Shown here piece by piece: positions 47,522-57,287 of a stretch of DNA of 64,000 nucleotides (its first letter is position 1; every line of letters begins with the position of its first letter). A model generated the notes under the pieces. It did not search any database, was not told the DNA's origin, and was given only the letters and a program-made list of their open reading frames with translations. The stretch is from NCBI GenBank assembly GCA_030729385.1, contig JANQXM010000039.1, positions 1 to 64,000 of the forward strand. Reading direction: 5' to 3'. The translations under genes were made by a program, and so were the position numbers. Origin of the DNA: Opitutales bacterium (GTDB lineage: Bacteria; Verrucomicrobiota; Verrucomicrobiia; Opitutales; Coraliomargaritaceae).

Positions 47522-49507
47522 TTAGAGTAGTTCTTTGGCTACCTTGGCGACGTTGTCGGCTGTCATGCCGAGTTGCTCCATCACGGTGTCACCTGGAGCG
47601 GAGATCCCGAAGCGGTCGATGCAGACGGTCTTGCCGGCAAGGCCGACGTATTTGCCCCATGTTGCGGAAACGCCGGCTTCGACAGCTACGCGTTTTGTGC
47701 AGCTGCTTGGGAGGACGCTTTCGATGTATTCAGCAGATTGACGCTCGAAACGCTCAAAGCAGGGGAGAGATACCACGCGGATGCCATCACCGAGTTGCTC
47801 GGCAGCACCGAGTGCGTGTTGCACTTCAGAACCTGTGGCGAGGATGATGAGTTTCAAGTCGCCGGTTTCTTGCTTCGCGATGTAACCGCCCTTGATGGTG
47901 CCTTCGCGACGATCGGCAACACTGACGGCATCGTTGGCCGGAATGTTTTGACGAGTCAGGATGAGTGCAGTCGGGCCATCGTTGCGAAGTGTCGCGGCTG
48001 CAAATGCTGCTGCGGTTTCTTCGGCGTCGGATGGACGGATCACATCAAGATTTGGAATCACACGCAGTCCGCTAACTGTTTCGACTGGTTGGTGCGTGGG
48101 GCCGTCTTCGCCAACACCGACAGAGTCGTGTGTGAAGATGTAAGTGACGGGGAGCTTCGCGAGGGATGCGAGACGGATCGAGCCACGCATATAGTCGGCA
48201 AATACGAGGAAGGTCGCGCCACTGGGGCGGAAGATGCCGTCGTAAGCGATACCATTACAGATCGCACCCATGCCGTGTTCGCGGATACCGAACCAGATGT
48301 TGCGACCAGCGTAGTTATCTGCACCGAAGTCGCCGCCATCCTTAATGTAATTCTTCGTCGAACCGTAGAGGTCGGCGGAGCCTGAGATGAGCTGTGGCAC
48401 TTCTTTGGCGACGGCATTGATGACGACACCGCCGGAGGCGCGTGTTGCCGAGCCTGTGCCTGCGTCGAACTCAGGGATACGAGAAACTAGGTCGGCAGGA
48501 ATGTCGCCATTGACGCCAGCTTCAAGCTCAGCGGCTAGTTCTGGATTTGCGGTCTTCCATGCGGCGTATGTTGCGTCCCAGTTAGCTTTGCCAGCCTTGC
48601 CGCATTCTGCGACCTTGGTGAAGTATGCGCGCACTTCAGCGGAAACGTAGAAGAGTTCTTCTGGTAGGCCGAGACCCTTGCGGGCGCTTTCGGCAAACTT
48701 TGCGCCGCCTTCGCCGTGTCCAGCAGCAGTGCCTTCGACTTCGGGGATACCTTTACCGATGGTGGTCTTGGCGATGATAACGGTTGGTTTGCCGTTGTCG
48801 TTTTCTTTTGCAGTGGTGACGGCTTCGGAAACTGCCGCTAGGTCGTGACCATCGACTGTGATGGCATCCCATCCTTGTGATGCGAAGTATGCGGCAGCAT
48901 CTTCGCTTTGTGTGCGGTCTGCCATGGCGTCGAGTGTGACGTCGTTGGAATCGTAAATCAGGATGAGGTTATCGAGTTTGTTGTGTCCCGCGAAAGCGAT
49001 GGCTTCTTTGGCGACACCTTCCTGCAAGCAGCCATCACCGTGGAGGGCGAATACGTGCTGATCGAAAATGGTGTGTTCGGCAGTGTTAAATTTAGCGGCA
49101 GCGTGTTTGCCGGAAAGGGCGTAACCAACTGCGTTGCCGATACCTTGACCGAGTGGGCCTGTGGTGGCTTCGACGCCTACTGTGTCGCCGAACTCAGGGT
49201 GACCTGGGGTTTCGGAGCCGAGTTTACGGAAGCTCTTTACTTCTTCGAGTGAAAGATCGTAACCAGCAATGTGCAACCATGAGTAAATGAACATGGAGCC
49301 GTGACCACCAGAGAGGACGAAACGGTCGCGATTGAGCCACTTAGGTGATGTAGGATCGTAGCGGAGTCCACCGTTGCCAAATAGGACGGCGCCGATTTCG
49401 GCACAACCGAGAGGGAGTCCGAGGTGCCCGGAACTGCAGGCGTGGATGGCGTCGATTGCGAGGCCACGTGCTTGTGTGGCTGCTTGTGAGAGTATCTCTG
49501 TTTGCAT
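47522..49507 (-). CDS. tkt: Transketolase
   Basis: Thiamine-diphosphate enzyme moving two-carbon units in the pentose phosphate pathway. The 661 aa product has normal length and layout: N-terminal [26 protein letters not shown]/Mg-binding [13 protein letters not shown] with later [10 protein letters not shown], the pyrimidine domain ([35 protein letters not shown]) and a C-terminal domain ending AKVAKELL. Single-gene unit, converging on the metallophosphoesterase gene. Confidence 0.97.
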   Translation of the reverse strand: MQTEILSQAATQARGLAIDAIHACSSGHLGLPLGCAEIGAVLFGNGGLRYDPTSPKWLNRDRFVLSGGHGSMFIYSWLHIAGYDLSLEEVKSFRKLGSETPGHPEFGDTVGVEATTGPLGQGIGNAVGYALSGKHAAAKFNTAEHTIFDQHVFALHGDGCLQEGVAKEAIAFAGHNKLDNLILIYDSNDVTLDAMADRTQSEDAAAYFASQGWDAITVDGHDLAAVSEAVTTAKENDNGKPTVIIAKTTIGKGIPEVEGTAAGHGEGGAKFAESARKGLGLPEELFYVSAEVRAYFTKVAECGKAGKANWDATYAAWKTANPELAAELEAGVNGDIPADLVSRIPEFDAGTGSATRASGGVVINAVAKEVPQLISGSADLYGSTKNYIKDGGDFGADNYAGRNIWFGIREHGMGAICNGIAYDGIFRPSGATFLVFADYMRGSIRLASLAKLPVTYIFTHDSVGVGEDGPTHQPVETVSGLRVIPNLDVIRPSDAEETAAAFAAATLRNDGPTALILTRQNIPANDAVSVADRREGTIKGGYIAKQETGDLKLIILATGSEVQHALGAAEQLGDGIRVVSLPCFERFERQSAEYIESVLPSSCTKRVAVEAGVSATWGKYVGLAGKTVCIDRFGISAPGDTVMEQLGMTADNVAKVAKELL

Positions 49508-49678
49508 AGCTTAGTGTCTAGTTTGCGCGATGATCGCGTCTGAGTGGATTGTTAAAACGAAGTAGGATGCTCTGCTGCGCCTGAATGAAAAGGAAAAATC
49601 CCGTTTTCGGATGAATTCTCCTCATTCATGGTATTCAAATCTCGACTCAGTGTCGTGCGGCGTCTTAGACCTTCACTT

Positions 49679-50104
49679 ATGACTCATGAAGAACTTGAAG
49701 AGGGCTCGGTCCTGAACCTTGATTTTACTAAATTACGCAAAGTTGCGAATTGTGGTGCCGATGTGCTACCCGCGATTGCGCAAGATGCGAGCACAGGGGA
49801 AGTCTTGATCGTCGGATATGCCAATCAGTTGGCATTGGACACCGCTCGTGAGTGCGGCATGGCTACATTTTGGAGCACGAGCCGTAACGAGCTTTGGATC
49901 AAAGGGAAGACCAGTGGTGATTACCTTAAGATCGAAGATATTCGGGTAAATTGTGAGCAAAACTCCATTCTCTATAAGGTCACACCTGCAGGGAAGGGTG
50001 CTTGCCACACAAAAAATCAAGCAGGTATTGCACGTTCGGGCTGCTACTATCGCATTGTGAAGACTGACGGCTCACTTGAGTTCGTCAATTCTAGCCAAGT
50101 GTAA
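49679..50104 (+). CDS. hisI: Phosphoribosyl-AMP cyclohydrolase (HisI)
   Basis: HisI opens the purine ring of PR-AMP in histidine synthesis. Start at ATG 49679 (MTHEELEEGSVLNLDFTKL); the 17 upstream track codons have no family match, though neither ATG has a clear ribosome site. 141 aa. Conserved segments are LPAIAQDASTGEVLIVGYAN, ATFWSTSRNELWIKG, and three zinc cysteines in VNCEQNS, GACHTK and SGCYYR. No HisE domain is fused and no other his gene is in the window. Confidence 0.93.
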   Translation: MTHEELEEGSVLNLDFTKLRKVANCGADVLPAIAQDASTGEVLIVGYANQLALDTARECGMATFWSTSRNELWIKGKTSGDYLKIEDIRVNCEQNSILYKVTPAGKGACHTKNQAGIARSGCYYRIVKTDGSLEFVNSSQV

Positions 50105-50140
50105 CGCAACACCAGTGGTGTGCGTTCGATGCGCCTGCCT

Positions 50141-50773
50141 TTACTCGGTTTCGGTGGCGACTTCTTCGACTTCTGCTGCTTCTTCAGTTTCGGTCGCAAT
50201 TGGCTGAGACGCGTCAGTTTTGGCAGGCCATGGGCTGAGCACTTCGTCGGCGATTTGACGCGCGAGTCCACGTGTCAGGATCGGCATGCCGTCATACTCT
50301 GCTTTCACAAAGCCTGTAGGGTCTGTTGCGGCAGCTGTGTAGGGGTTCTGAATATACAAATTGTTGCGTTCTTTGAGTTGTCGATTCTGGAAGAGAAAGT
50401 TGCCTTGATTGGTGTCGTAAAGTGAAAGTTGGGCCACGAGGGTGGTGTTATAAGTGGCTGCGCTGACCGTATCGTCACGACGACGTGCTGCGGATTGACG
50501 AATGTAATCAGTAATGGTGACTTCGAGCACGATATCGGCTTCTTTCTCGTCACTGAGTACTTTTACACGGCCATCTCGGATGAAGGCTTGTCGTATATTC
50601 GCGCTCAGCAGTGCCTGTGCTTGCGGGGCGAAGCTTTCATTGCCAGCAGGTCGGATGTAAATCGATTCAAACGGCAATTCTGTTGGCGCACCAAGTTGGT
50701 AGGATGCACAGCCGTTGAACAATGAAAGTACAATTAGGCTGAGGCTGGCGAGGACTGTGCGTCGTGTTAGCAT
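50141..50773 (-). CDS. lptE: LPS-assembly lipoprotein LptE-like
   Basis: Start at 50771-50773 (MLTRRTVLASLSLIVLSLFNGCAS), a lipoprotein signal with lipobox FNGC; 210 aa. The body reads as LptE: YQLGAPTELPFESIYIRPAGNESF, LLSANIRQAFIRDGRVKVL, ADIVLEVTITDY and a conserved GLARQIADEVLSPW. LptE plugs the LptD barrel that inserts LPS at the outer membrane. The C-terminal tail is Glu/Ala/Thr-rich (TETEEAAEVEEVATETE). It is the last gene of the rpmF-plsX-fabH-bamD-lptE run. Confidence 0.8.
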   Translation of the reverse strand: MLTRRTVLASLSLIVLSLFNGCASYQLGAPTELPFESIYIRPAGNESFAPQAQALLSANIRQAFIRDGRVKVLSDEKEADIVLEVTITDYIRQSAARRRDDTVSAATYNTTLVAQLSLYDTNQGNFLFQNRQLKERNNLYIQNPYTAAATDPTGFVKAEYDGMPILTRGLARQIADEVLSPWPAKTDASQPIATETEEAAEVEEVATETE

Positions 50774-50818
50774 AGAGCGAACGGTGTGTGAAGTAGTGAG
50801 TGGGCGCAACTTTATAGC

Positions 50819-51841
50819 TTAATCCATTAGGAACACTTTACGTAGCATTGTGGCGCCATTGATTGGGCGGACGCCTGCTTCGATGTCTTCAATTCGAGCG
50901 GTGGCTTCTTGGGCTGCTTCAGAGTCGGGTGCGATCGTGATGGCTTCGTTATAGAAGATCAGTGCTGCGGTGTTGTTGCTGCGGTATAAGTAGTAGAAGT
51001 CACCCAGATTGAGTCGGCTGGTCGCGAGTAAATTTTCCATGCCCTCTAGATTGGATTCTACTTCTCCAGTGTAGTTGCTGGTTGGGAAAAGGACGAGGAA
51101 GTCTTCGTAGTAGCTGATCGCTTGGCGGGTCGAGCCTTGGTCGTATTCACTTCCTTTAACTAGGTTCGAGTAGGTTGATGCCAAGTTGTAGTAGGCGTCG
51201 GGAGCGAGCATACTTTGTGGATAGTAGTTGATTAAGCGGTCGAGTGCATCAATCGCATCTTCAGGTTCTTCTTCTTGCTCCGCGACCAATGCGATATTCA
51301 TAAGCGCTAGTGGTGCATAGTCACTGTAGGGGGCATTGTTAACGATCTGCTCAAATTCCTCCATGGCTCTGTCGTATTGACGGAAGCCAGGGAATACCCA
51401 AAAGATGCGGCCACGCGCGCCTTCCATGTGGGCGGTCGCGCAATCAAACTGTGAGCCAATCACTTGGTTGAAATCTTTGTAATTGGGGTGCTTGTAAACA
51501 ATGACTTGAAGGGAGTCGAAAGCTTTATCCCAGCGCTCACGAGTCATCAAAATACGTGCACGAAGAAAGAGCGCTTCACCCGTAGCCTTGGCTGTTGGGT
51601 AGTTTTTAATGATCTTCTTGAATGTGCGGTTGGCGGAACCAGTATTGCCGGCTGCCAGTTTTTGACGACCCACTTCTAGCATACTGGTCGCAGCGGCTTC
51701 GTCGGATGCACTTGCGACCCACATATTGCTGGGTTCTTCATCGTCGCTAAACCATTTAATTGGATTGAGCGAGAAATCGGCGCAAAGCGTCGAAGTAAGT
51801 GAAAGCAATATGATGAAAAAATAAGTGAATGTGTGACGCAT
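50819..51841 (-). CDS. Outer-membrane assembly factor BamD-like TPR protein
   Basis: A 340 aa protein from ATG 51839-51841 with a signal peptide ([20 protein letters not shown]) and TPR repeats matching BamD-type domains: [78 protein letters not shown]. BamD helps fold outer-membrane barrels. The Cys in LTSTLCAD may be a lipobox variant (S-T-L-C), which I cannot confirm. It follows fabH by 8 bp and precedes lptE by 45 bp. Confidence 0.75.
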   Translation of the reverse strand: MRHTFTYFFIILLSLTSTLCADFSLNPIKWFSDDEEPSNMWVASASDEAAATSMLEVGRQKLAAGNTGSANRTFKKIIKNYPTAKATGEALFLRARILMTRERWDKAFDSLQVIVYKHPNYKDFNQVIGSQFDCATAHMEGARGRIFWVFPGFRQYDRAMEEFEQIVNNAPYSDYAPLALMNIALVAEQEEEPEDAIDALDRLINYYPQSMLAPDAYYNLASTYSNLVKGSEYDQGSTRQAISYYEDFLVLFPTSNYTGEVESNLEGMENLLATSRLNLGDFYYLYRSNNTAALIFYNEAITIAPDSEAAQEATARIEDIEAGVRPINGATMLRKVFLMD

Positions 51842-51849
51842 AAAAAGTG

Positions 51850-52848
51850 TTATTGCCATTTGATGAGTGCTGATGCCCAGGTCAAGCCTGCGCCGAAAGC
51901 GACCAATAGTAGTAAATCGCCGGATTGGATGCGTCCAGCGCGATACGCCTCATCGAGCGCGATCCCTACTGATGCGGCCGATGTGTTACCGTAACGATCC
52001 AAATTGTTATGGAATTTCTCCATCGGAATTTTCATGCGCTTCGCCAAGCTATCGATAATTCGCATGTTTGCTTGGTGTGGGATGACTAGATCGATCTCAC
52101 TAGAGTCAAAGCCTTGCTGTTCGAGGATGTCTGCACTGGCTTTGCCCATGACGCGCACGGCTTGCTTGAAAATTTCTTTACCGTTCATCTTCAAGAAATG
52201 CTGACGAGCGGCGAGAGACTCAGTTGATGATGGGATGGCGGAACCGCCGGCAGGTTGGTGCAATAGACTTGGGTCGGAACCATCTGAGCCACCCAAAGCT
52301 CCGAGGATACCAACATTGGGCACATCGCTACGTGATAGGACGACAGCGCCTGCGCCATCTCCGAAGAGGACGCAGGTGGTGCGGTCTTCGAAATCGAGAA
52401 TGGGGCTGGTTTTTTCGGCTCCGATGACGAGTGCTTTGTTGAAGTTGCCCGATAGAAGCATGGCGTTGGCAATACCCAAGGTATAGACAAATCCTGAGCA
52501 GGCAGCTTGCACGTCAAATGCACATACATTGGGGAGACCTAATTTGCTCTGTACGAGACAGGCGGTGGACGGAAAAGGCATGTCCGGTGTCATCGTGGCA
52601 ACGATGATAAGGTCGATTTCACTGCGGTCGATACCGGCGGCTTCAATCGCGCGTGCACCGGCGGCGCAGGCCAAGTCGCTGGTGGCTTCGTCGTCAGCGG
52701 CGAAACGGCGTTCTGAGATACCGGTTCGTGTGCGAATCCACTCGTCGGACGTATCAACGATTTTTGCCATGTCATCGTTGGTCACGATACGATCAGGAAC
52801 ATACGAACCCGTGCCGAGAACGATGACAGATGATGTTTGGCTAGACAT
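51850..52848 (-). CDS. fabH: 3-oxoacyl-[acyl-carrier-protein] synthase III (FabH)
   Basis: FabH starts fatty-acid synthesis by condensing acetyl-CoA with malonyl-ACP. The 332 aa product carries the catalytic Cys in [18 protein letters not shown], His in [17 protein letters not shown] and Asn in [17 protein letters not shown], with [14 protein letters not shown] in the N-terminus. It sits 45 bp after plsX and 8 bp before the bamD-like gene in the leftward operon. It is a complete, ordinary copy. Confidence 0.97.
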   Translation of the reverse strand: MSSQTSSVIVLGTGSYVPDRIVTNDDMAKIVDTSDEWIRTRTGISERRFAADDEATSDLACAAGARAIEAAGIDRSEIDLIIVATMTPDMPFPSTACLVQSKLGLPNVCAFDVQAACSGFVYTLGIANAMLLSGNFNKALVIGAEKTSPILDFEDRTTCVLFGDGAGAVVLSRSDVPNVGILGALGGSDGSDPSLLHQPAGGSAIPSSTESLAARQHFLKMNGKEIFKQAVRVMGKASADILEQQGFDSSEIDLVIPHQANMRIIDSLAKRMKIPMEKFHNNLDRYGNTSAASVGIALDEAYRAGRIQSGDLLLLVAFGAGLTWASALIKWQ

Positions 52849-52893
52849 GTATAGTGTAGGGCTTTCCTTGGAAATTATTCCTTAAAGCAGAAC

Positions 52894-53952
52894 TTATTCT
52901 GATTCTGCGGTTTCAATCAATGCATTAGCTTGATTGATGTCACTACGAATTGAGTCAATCATATCATGTTTGACTAGCTCCGATGCGATGCGCATGGCGT
53001 TGGCAATAGCAACGTAGTTTGAGGACCCGTGTGACTTTAAAATATTGCCTTGTAGACCTAGCAAAGGCGCACCCGAATGTTGGTCTGGGCTTAAGCGCAC
53101 TTTCATGTCCTTGAAGGCTGAAGCTGACAACGCGGCTCCGATTTTACGTTTTGTGTTTCGCAAGAGCTCTTCCTTGATCGTACTGCCGATGAAACCGAAC
53201 AGGGCTTCGCTGGACTTGAGCACGATATTGCCGACGAAACCATCGCAAACGACCACGTCGATATTACCGTCGAACAATTGAAAGCCTTCAATCGGACCGA
53301 CGTAATTGATCACGCCGTTGATTTTTTGAAGGTAGCCGTGGGTTTCATTGATCAGGCTATTACCTTTGCCTTCTTCGGTGCCAATCGTGAGTAAGCCTAC
53401 TCGGGGCTGGCTGATGCCTAAGGCAGCTTTTGCGTAATTCGAGCCCAGCGTTGCATTGTGGACGAGATTTAGAGCCGTGGATTCCGGGTTTGCGCCGACA
53501 TCGATGAGCACAAAGGGCTTCTTCCGGCTAGGCACGATGGTGGCTAGGGCGGGGCGATCGACGCCGGGGAGCGGGCGCATACGAAGCGTGCCACCAGCCA
53601 TCAATGCGCCAGTGTTGCCGCAACTGACGAGTGCTTGCGCTTTGCCATCCTTCAGCAAGCTTAGCGCTTGCACCATTGAGGAATCTTTTTTGCGCTTGAG
53701 CGCTTGGATGGGTTTTTCGTCCATCCCGATCACTTCGGTGGCATTATGTATGTGTATACGATCCGGATCGATCGTCAGCTTACGAACCTTTAGCAGGCGT
53801 CTTAAAAGCTTTTCTTTACCGACGAGGATGAATTCACCTTCGAGCTTGAGCTCTTCGACGGCATAAAAAAGCCCACGAATAAACTCCGCGGGACCTTTGT
53901 CTCCTCCCATGGTGTCGACTGCGATGGTGCAGTTGACAGCGCTTGCGCCCAT
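52894..53952 (-). CDS. plsX: Phosphate acyltransferase PlsX
   Basis: PlsX converts acyl-ACP to acyl-phosphate for phospholipid synthesis. 352 aa. Family marks: AVDTMGGDKGPAEFIRG near the start, HNATEVIGMDEKPIQALKRKKDSSM, SCGNTGALMAGG, VDVVVCDGFVGNIVLKSSE (here IDVVVCDGFVGN), and SGAPLLGLQGNILKSHGSS. It follows rpmF by 40 bp, the very common rpmF-plsX-fabH order, and precedes fabH. Confidence 0.97.
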   Translation of the reverse strand: MGASAVNCTIAVDTMGGDKGPAEFIRGLFYAVEELKLEGEFILVGKEKLLRRLLKVRKLTIDPDRIHIHNATEVIGMDEKPIQALKRKKDSSMVQALSLLKDGKAQALVSCGNTGALMAGGTLRMRPLPGVDRPALATIVPSRKKPFVLIDVGANPESTALNLVHNATLGSNYAKAALGISQPRVGLLTIGTEEGKGNSLINETHGYLQKINGVINYVGPIEGFQLFDGNIDVVVCDGFVGNIVLKSSEALFGFIGSTIKEELLRNTKRKIGAALSASAFKDMKVRLSPDQHSGAPLLGLQGNILKSHGSSNYVAIANAMRIASELVKHDMIDSIRSDINQANALIETAESE

Positions 53953-53992
53953 AGAAAGCTAAAAATAATAGGGTGGCAGTAGGACGCTAGTT

Positions 53993-54172
53993 CTAGACTT
54001 CTACGTCAAGCACTTGGCGACCGCGATACATGCCATTGGCAGGATTGACGCGGTGTGCACGGAAGCGTGTGCCGTCCTGTGGGTCCTTAGCAAGCTGAGG
54101 AAGTGCGAATGTGACTGCACCGCGGCGCTTGCGGCTGCGTTGCTTAGATTGTTTGCGTTTTGGCTGTCCCAT
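53993..54172 (-). CDS. rpmF: 50S ribosomal protein L32
   Basis: A 59-residue gene missed by the ORF track. Minus-strand ATG 54170-54172 gives MGQPKRKQSKQRSRKRRGAV, then a middle FALPQLAKDP and an end RHQ-free tail GMYRGRQVLDVEV. The M-x-x-P-K-R-K-x-S-K-x-R-x-R-x-R-R start is the L32 signature, and the position just upstream of plsX is the classic one. The four zinc cysteines found in many L32 proteins are absent; this is the zinc-free form. Confidence 0.93.
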   Translation of the reverse strand: MGQPKRKQSKQRSRKRRGAVTFALPQLAKDPQDGTRFRAHRVNPANGMYRGRQVLDVEV

Positions 54173-54286
54173 AAAATTGTTTGGTTGGTTTTGGAAAAAT
54201 TAAGATGCGATATCTTGCAAAGTGCGCGGATTAAAGGGCGTTAAAGCTGTCCGTCAAGCAATGAATCAGCATTAATGCGCATTCTT

Positions 54287-54943
54287 TTAACACATTTTGA
54301 GCACGTCCTCGACCAACTGGTTGATTCCGCTTTCGGCTTCGAGTATATTTTGGGCGAGCATGTAGGCTGGGGTGCTGACGATTTTTAGGTCTTGATCGAC
54401 GATTGTCGCGCCTACCAAGCAGTTCACATGCTTTGCTCCCTTGGCTTCTATTGCGGCTGCGGTGTCGGGATCGTTCCCGATCGTGACTTTGACTCCTTTA
54501 TTACCGAGTGCGCGTGCCGCCAGAACCGGTGCAATGCACATAAACCCTTGGGGGCGTTTGGCTTCGCAGACATGTTGTATGAGATTCACCGTGGTGGGGT
54601 CGGCATCGTAGGTAGCGCCGTCAAATGCGAAGGTGGATAAGTTTTTAGCGGCACCATAGCCACCAACATAGATAAAGGCATCGAAGTTCGAAACTGTAAT
54701 TTGATCGAGCGGCTGGATCTCGCCGCGGGCAATACGAGCGGCTTCCTGAAGCACATTACGGTCTTCGTCTTCCATGATTGTGCCGGTGCTATGGTCGATC
54801 ACATGTTTTTGTGTGATGTCGGGCGCCACGCATGTAATCTCGGCACCCGCGCGTGAGAGTGCGAGCAAGGTCAAGACAGCTTCGTGGATTTCGGAGCCAT
54901 CATAGACTCCGCAACCTGAAAGAATGACGGCTACTTTTTTCAT
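54287..54943 (-). CDS. elbB: Glyoxalase III-like / isoprenoid biosynthesis protein ElbB
   Basis: A DJ-1/PfpI-fold protein of 218 aa from ATG 54941-54943 (MKKVAVILSGCGVYDGSEIHEAVLTLLAL), the ElbB signature start; the track ORF adds 14 codons. The nucleophile-elbow cysteine lies in RPQGFMCIAPVLAAR, and VGGYGAAKNLSTFAFDG is typical. ElbB was named from an isoprenoid screen; the E. coli protein shows weak glyoxalase activity. Physiological role is unclear. Single gene with ~91 bp to uppP. Confidence 0.92.
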   Translation of the reverse strand: MKKVAVILSGCGVYDGSEIHEAVLTLLALSRAGAEITCVAPDITQKHVIDHSTGTIMEDEDRNVLQEAARIARGEIQPLDQITVSNFDAFIYVGGYGAAKNLSTFAFDGATYDADPTTVNLIQHVCEAKRPQGFMCIAPVLAARALGNKGVKVTIGNDPDTAAAIEAKGAKHVNCLVGATIVDQDLKIVSTPAYMLAQNILEAESGINQLVEDVLKMC

Positions 54944-55034
54944 GCCACTGATAGAGGGTGTTTTTGCAAAAGATGCAATATCCATGCACCGAAACGCCTA
55001 AAATGATGTTTCAGATCAAGGATTTGGCGGTGGA

Positions 55035-56066
55035 TTAGGCAATCAGGTAAAAGACCGCGATCGCGAGGGCGATGCGATACCATGCGAATAGCGCCAAACC
55101 GTGACGGCTGAGGTAACCGACGAGCCATTTGACGGCAAGAGTCGCCGATATGAATGCAACTAGGCAGCCTACGAGCACTGGACCAACCTGTAGGGCGGCG
55201 AGCATATTACCCCCGTCACTGACGAATTTGTAACCGGATGCCGCGCTCAAGGTGATTAATCCAAGTAAAAAGCTAAATTCCGCGGCTTTCGCGGGAGAAA
55301 GGCCGGCGATATAACCGCCGACGATGGTGGCCATCGAGCGGCTGGTTCCAGGCCACATCGCAAAACATTGAATGAAACCGATCATGACTGCCTTGCGTAT
55401 TGTCAAAGTGTCGAGCCCGAGATCATTATCTATGCTGCTGGTATTCAGGTTTTTGCGTTTTCGCCAACGTTCAACGACCAGCATGACGATGGCACCCACG
55501 ACTAAAGCGCCTGCGACTGCATGGATATTGTCGCCTAACTTGCTTTCAATCCAGTCATCGAGCAGGAGCCCTATAACTGCTGCGGGTAAAAATGCGGCGA
55601 TTAGATTGATTGCCAGTTTGAAGCCTTTTGGGTCGCGTCCGAGACATCCCATGATTAAGGCGAGTATTGTCTGCCAATATAAATAGATCACCGCCACAAT
55701 TGCGCCGGCTTGTATAACGATCGTGTAGGCGTAAGCAGCTTCGCCAATTGTATAGGGGCGAGGTAGGCCGTTGTCATCGGTCACCATGATAGGTCGACCC
55801 TCACTATCCAACATCGCCTGATCGCCATTCAGACCGAGAAAGGCATTGGCTAAAATTAAATGACCCGTCGAAGAAACGGGTAGGTATTCGGTGATGCCTT
55901 CGACCAACCCGAGTATGACGGCATCTGTATAGCTTAGGTTGGAGTCTTCTTGTGTTGTTTCGATTACTGTGGTCGGTGTGACGTCAGCATGGGCGAGCTG
56001 GGCTGTGCTGATACAGAGCGAAAAGATGCAACATAGTAAGTAGAGGTATAGACGAATACGTGACAT
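55035..56066 (-). CDS. uppP: Undecaprenyl-diphosphatase (UppP/BacA) with signal-peptide-like N-terminus
   Basis: UppP recycles undecaprenyl pyrophosphate for peptidoglycan and LPS synthesis. 343 aa, longer than the usual ~270. The extra N-terminus looks like a cleavable signal peptide (LYLYLLCCIFSLCISTAQLAHA, cut near AHA-D) plus a ~20-residue linker. The catalytic motifs are normal: VEGITEYLPVSSTGHLIL and WPGTSRSMATIVGGYIAGL. An insertion of ~25 residues (SEGRPIMVTDDNGLPRPY) follows the first motif. About seven further membrane helices. Divergent from trpD. Confidence 0.93.
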   Translation of the reverse strand: MSRIRLYLYLLCCIFSLCISTAQLAHADVTPTTVIETTQEDSNLSYTDAVILGLVEGITEYLPVSSTGHLILANAFLGLNGDQAMLDSEGRPIMVTDDNGLPRPYTIGEAAYAYTIVIQAGAIVAVIYLYWQTILALIMGCLGRDPKGFKLAINLIAAFLPAAVIGLLLDDWIESKLGDNIHAVAGALVVGAIVMLVVERWRKRKNLNTSSIDNDLGLDTLTIRKAVMIGFIQCFAMWPGTSRSMATIVGGYIAGLSPAKAAEFSFLLGLITLSAASGYKFVSDGGNMLAALQVGPVLVGCLVAFISATLAVKWLVGYLSRHGLALFAWYRIALAIAVFYLIA

Positions 56067-56212
56067 ATCGCTCGCACCTTAGTTAAGAGGATTTCAATTG
56101 AAAGGCGTAAAATACGTTCAGCATTATTAACGCTGAGCGGTGGATCTCACATTTTTCTTGTGGTTGGGGAGTGAAAGCTTTGGTTGTCATGGTTTTACAT
56201 TTAGGAATTATG

Positions 56213-57265
56213 ATGCATTCGCTTGATTCACTCACTCTCCGTCTGGGCCAAGGGCAAGATTTGCCCGCCGCAGATATCACACTCGCCGCTCAAGCGCTAG
56301 TGGAGGCTTCGGTGGACCCGGAGCTGAAAAAACAGTTTTTGTTAGCCTTGGCACAGAAGGGTGAAAGTTCGGCTGAAGTCGCTGGCTTCGCCGCTGCATT
56401 TAGAAATTATGCGATCAATCCGGGTGTTGAGGCATGGGCAGATCGGGCCATTGATGTTTGCGGCACTGGTGGGGATGGTTCTGGCACCTTTAATATTTCG
56501 ACAGCGGTTTCCTTCCTCGTCGCTGCTGCCGGTGTGCCGGTATTTAAACACGGCAACCGCTCGATCACTTCCAAATGTGGTAGTGCCGATTTGATGGAAG
56601 CATTGGGCATACGTCTTGATGCGCCGCACGAGATGTTGCGCGAGTCTTTGGAGCAGTTGAATTTTTGTTTCTTTTTTGCGCCTGCTTTTCATCCCGCGTT
56701 CAAGGAGATTATGCCGGTGCGCAAGGCTTTGGCCGCAGAGGGTAAACGCACGATTTTCAATTTACTGGGCCCATTGATCAATCCAGGTCGTCCAGCCTGC
56801 CAGTTGCTGGGGGTCTTTTCAAAAGATTGGGTGCAACCGCTGGCTGACGCATTGGGGGCACTTGAATTGAAGGCTGGCATGGTGGCTCACGGCACACCAC
56901 GCGAAGGCGCAGCGCTGGATGAGTTGAGCTGTGCCGGAACAAACTATGTTGCCGGTTTTGGTGCGCTTGCGAATATCGAGAATGCCGTCACTGCGAGCAC
57001 CGCAAATTTACCCAGTTGCGATTTTGATGAATTGGCTGGCGGCGATGTCGCCGCCAATTTACAAACGATGGAGGCACTGCTTTCCGGAGCGTCCGACGCT
57101 GTTCCAGCAGGCTTGAGAAATAGCGTGTTGCTTAATGCAGGGGCTGCGCTTTGGATTGCCGAGCAGACTAATGATATGGCTTCAGGAGTGAAGCAGGCAG
57201 AGCAGATCTTGAGTAGTGGTCAGGTTGCGCGCTGGTTGGATCAGGTGCGAGCCTTCTATGCATAA
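56213..57265 (+). CDS. trpD: Anthranilate phosphoribosyltransferase (TrpD)
   Basis: TrpD adds phosphoribose to anthranilate. The start is ATG 56213 (MHSLDSLTLRLGQGQDL), with AGGA 6 nt upstream; an adjacent ATG at 56210 is equally readable. 350 aa. PRPP-binding VCGTGGDGSGTFNIST and KHGNRSITSKCGSADLMEALG are exact family motifs, and MPVRKALAAEGKRTIFNLLGPL follows. It is 22 bp before glmM, an unusual partner, and probably co-transcribed with it. Confidence 0.96.
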   Translation: MHSLDSLTLRLGQGQDLPAADITLAAQALVEASVDPELKKQFLLALAQKGESSAEVAGFAAAFRNYAINPGVEAWADRAIDVCGTGGDGSGTFNISTAVSFLVAAAGVPVFKHGNRSITSKCGSADLMEALGIRLDAPHEMLRESLEQLNFCFFFAPAFHPAFKEIMPVRKALAAEGKRTIFNLLGPLINPGRPACQLLGVFSKDWVQPLADALGALELKAGMVAHGTPREGAALDELSCAGTNYVAGFGALANIENAVTASTANLPSCDFDELAGGDVAANLQTMEALLSGASDAVPAGLRNSVLLNAGAALWIAEQTNDMASGVKQAEQILSSGQVARWLDQVRAFYA

Positions 57266-57287
57266 TTAAAATTTATCACTGATTATT

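Noticed and set aside
47573-48385. 270-aa plus-strand ORF over tkt
   Set aside because: Antisense shadow of the transketolase gene, whose motifs and length are unambiguous; the opposing product is Cys/Gly-rich with no recognisable domain.
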